From contig JAPLCS010000184.1 in assembly GCA_026392145.1 (NCBI GenBank), positions 1 to 8,654 on the forward strand: a stretch of 8,654 bases of DNA, given 5' to 3'. This stretch comes from Fimbriimonadales bacterium (GTDB lineage: Bacteria; Armatimonadota; Fimbriimonadia; Fimbriimonadales; Fimbriimonadaceae). The notes under the pieces are model-generated. The model was not told where the DNA came from. It did not search any database and saw nothing but the letters and a program-made list of their open reading frames with translations. The position numbers were made by a program, and so were the translations under genes. Below are positions 7,331 to 8,654 of the stretch, piece by piece; within the stretch, counting starts at the first letter, position 1, and each line of letters opens with the position of its first letter.

Positions 7331-7344
7331 TTCAGTTCAGTTCA
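7331..7344. repeat. Short tandem TTCAG pentamer upstream of fliG
   Basis: TTCAG-TTCAG-TTCA is read on the plus strand (TGAACTGAACTGAA on the coding strand), almost touching the fliG ATG where a Shine-Dalgarno would be expected. It is just under three copies and could be chance. The remaining fliF/fliG gap (7345-7390) contains no terminator; a weak TTGG/CCAA hairpin has only four pairs. Confidence 0.4.
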
Positions 7345-7390
7345 AATCGTTTTTTCTCAATGGCACATAGGTCTCTTGGCATCACCAAAC

Positions 7391-8654
7391 TTAGTGCGCG
7401 TCATCCGCAATCCAAGTCTTAATGAGTAGCGCAGTTGACTCTGGCCGTTCCTTAGCCATCTGCTTAATAGCCGCAAGGTGGGCCGATTTCTTTTCTTTAA
7501 TCCGTTCAACCTCAATCACCTCATCATCACCCACATAAGCAATTCCGTCAGCAACTTGATCCTCGCTAAATCGGCTAAGGCTTTGGCTTAATCGGCTCAC
7601 TGGTTCTGGTTCTGCATCTTTCTCCTTAGACTGGTGATTAGCTGGGTTCACCAAAGCGTAGTGAGAAGGAATCTGTCCATTAACCAAAGGTACTTGCATA
7701 AGTTGCCCGCCAGGAGTCACGATTGTCGCAGTTGGTCTTTGCATCTTGCCAAACTGCTTCACTACCATGATTCCAATAAGGAGGAGAGCAACAATAGGTA
7801 GGAATGCAATCATTCGTTGCATTTTTGCTTCGCTCTCCGCTTTCACCTGAGAAGTCTCAATTTTCGTCTTAGCAGTTTCGTCAAAGGCAACTTCCGAAAC
7901 TCGAGCCACAAATCCTGCCTGGCCTTCATGGTTCGCCATTTCAGTCGTCACAAAATCTCTGACCTGTTGAACAAATGCATCTTTCTTCACCGTATCTTCA
8001 GGAGCAAACTTTGATACATTCGCTGCCACGTTTATAACCATCGATTGCATAGTGCCAAGAGACTTGTTCGTCTCTGTCTGAGTCTCAGTAACATTTGGTT
8101 CAACTTGCTCAACTTTACTGGTGTAGTTGTTGTTCCCCTTGTTATCTGGGGTGGCGGGAGCGCCGAGATTAGACGCTGCGCCAGCTGGACCACCGTTGGT
8201 TTGATCCCCTGACATCGTCTCTTTCACTGACTTTACGGCCGCTCCCTTACCGACCACTCGTTTGTTCTCTTTCACACGCTTCTCATCTAGGTTCACCTCG
8301 CATCGAACGCTTACCTTGGTCGCACCAACTCCAAAAATTGAATCCAAATTAGTCTGAAGTCGTTGCTCTTCCTTTCGAGCCAGCGTCTGCTCCATTTCAA
8401 GTTTATTAGAAGCAACTGAATCAGCTCCAGAAAGTTGGGCACCATCATAAATTGGGACGGCCTTCTCATCAAGTACGACCACATGATTCATATCCAAACC
8501 GTCAACACTATTCGCCACCAACATGGCGATACCTCGTGCAGAATCACGCGAAACGGAACCAGGTCCTGCGGTCATCAAACTTATACTCGCCGTCGGAGGA
8601 CGTTGCTGCTCCGCAAACGGCGATGGATCACCCAGCGTAATATGAACCCGAGCC
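7391..8654 (-). CDS. fliF: Flagellar MS-ring protein FliF, C-terminal 420 residues, cut by right edge
   Basis: FliF builds the MS ring in the inner membrane, the base of the flagellum and housing of the export gate. The frame is open to the window edge, so the visible first codons are internal. They read ARVHITLGDPSPFAEQQRPP, matching the family's RVHL.LP..S.F...Q.PPSASV segment. Next comes the ring-building domain (GIAMLVANSVDGLDMNHVVV). A periplasmic stretch follows, rich in Gly, Asn and Thr, with AGAASNLGAPATPDN in place of the usual GVPG..SN region. The second membrane helix is FLPIVALLLIGIMVV, about visible residues 283-297. The cytoplasmic tail ends in RPESTALLIKTWIADD, the FliG-binding helix. 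The N-terminal part, including the first membrane helix, lies outside the window. A 61-bp gap separates it from fliG. Confidence 0.96.
   Translation of the reverse strand, partial: ARVHITLGDPSPFAEQQRPPTASISLMTAGPGSVSRDSARGIAMLVANSVDGLDMNHVVVLDEKAVPIYDGAQLSGADSVASNKLEMEQTLARKEEQRLQTNLDSIFGVGATKVSVRCEVNLDEKRVKENKRVVGKGAAVKSVKETMSGDQTNGGPAGAASNLGAPATPDNKGNNNYTSKVEQVEPNVTETQTETNKSLGTMQSMVINVAANVSKFAPEDTVKKDAFVQQVRDFVTTEMANHEGQAGFVARVSEVAFDETAKTKIETSQVKAESEAKMQRMIAFLPIVALLLIGIMVVKQFGKMQRPTATIVTPGGQLMQVPLVNGQIPSHYALVNPANHQSKEKDAEPEPVSRLSQSLSRFSEDQVADGIAYVGDDEVIEVERIKEKKSAHLAAIKQMAKERPESTALLIKTWIADDAH

Noticed and set aside
7345..7390. Terminator or separate promoter between fliF and fliG
   Set aside because: Only a 4-bp TTGG/CCAA hairpin is present with no T run, and there is no convincing -35/-10 pair; the genes look co-transcribed.
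1..8654. CRISPR array, tRNA/rRNA genes, insertion sequence ends, phage or defence genes
   Set aside because: No spaced direct repeats, cloverleaf-like sequence, transposase or defence-type motifs were seen on reading both strands.

Overview
The window reads as chromosomal DNA from a diderm, flagellated bacterium of roughly even base composition. The diderm call rests on a small secreted protein that looks like an outer-membrane beta-barrel. The flagellar call rests on fliF, fliG, fliH, fliI and the tail of fliA. One large protein combines a PA14 domain, a sugar-dehydrogenase-like propeller and a DUF1080 domain, a combination common in Planctomycetota, Verrucomicrobiota, Bacteroidota and Armatimonadota. 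With the frequent CGA arginine codons I lean towards an Armatimonadota/Fimbriimonadia-like lineage, but this is a weak inference that the window cannot settle.

Layout, left to right. Positions 3-212 (+) hold the last 69 codons of a flagellar-type sigma factor (FliA/sigma-28, region 4). A strong, apparently bidirectional hairpin terminator (242-276) separates it from the convergent gene at 300-3587 (-). That gene encodes a 1095-residue multidomain protein without a recognisable signal peptide. A divergent intergenic region of about 140 bp leads to a 193-residue secreted barrel-like protein (3730-4311, +). A perfect 16-bp hairpin terminator (4330-4369) follows. From 4392 to the right edge, all on the minus strand, lies a flagellar basal-body/export operon transcribed fliF-fliG-fliH-fliI. 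It covers the MS-ring protein (cut by the window edge), the rotor switch protein, the export ATPase regulator and the export ATPase.

In the operon FliF anchors FliG, which carries the torque-generating charged helix. FliH and FliI form the cytoplasmic export ATPase complex. Genes are tightly packed: a 61-bp fliF/fliG gap, an 8-nt fliG/fliH overlap and a TGATG stop/start overlap at fliH/fliI.

The main anomaly is in fliH. A well-supported N-terminal part (TTG start at 6326 with a perfect AGGAGG) and the conserved remainder lie in different frames. The switch is near a four-T run at 6201-6204, so the gene is frameshifted either in the organism or in the assembly. I see no CRISPR array, tRNA, rRNA, insertion sequence or defence system, and no evidence for a wholly new system here.
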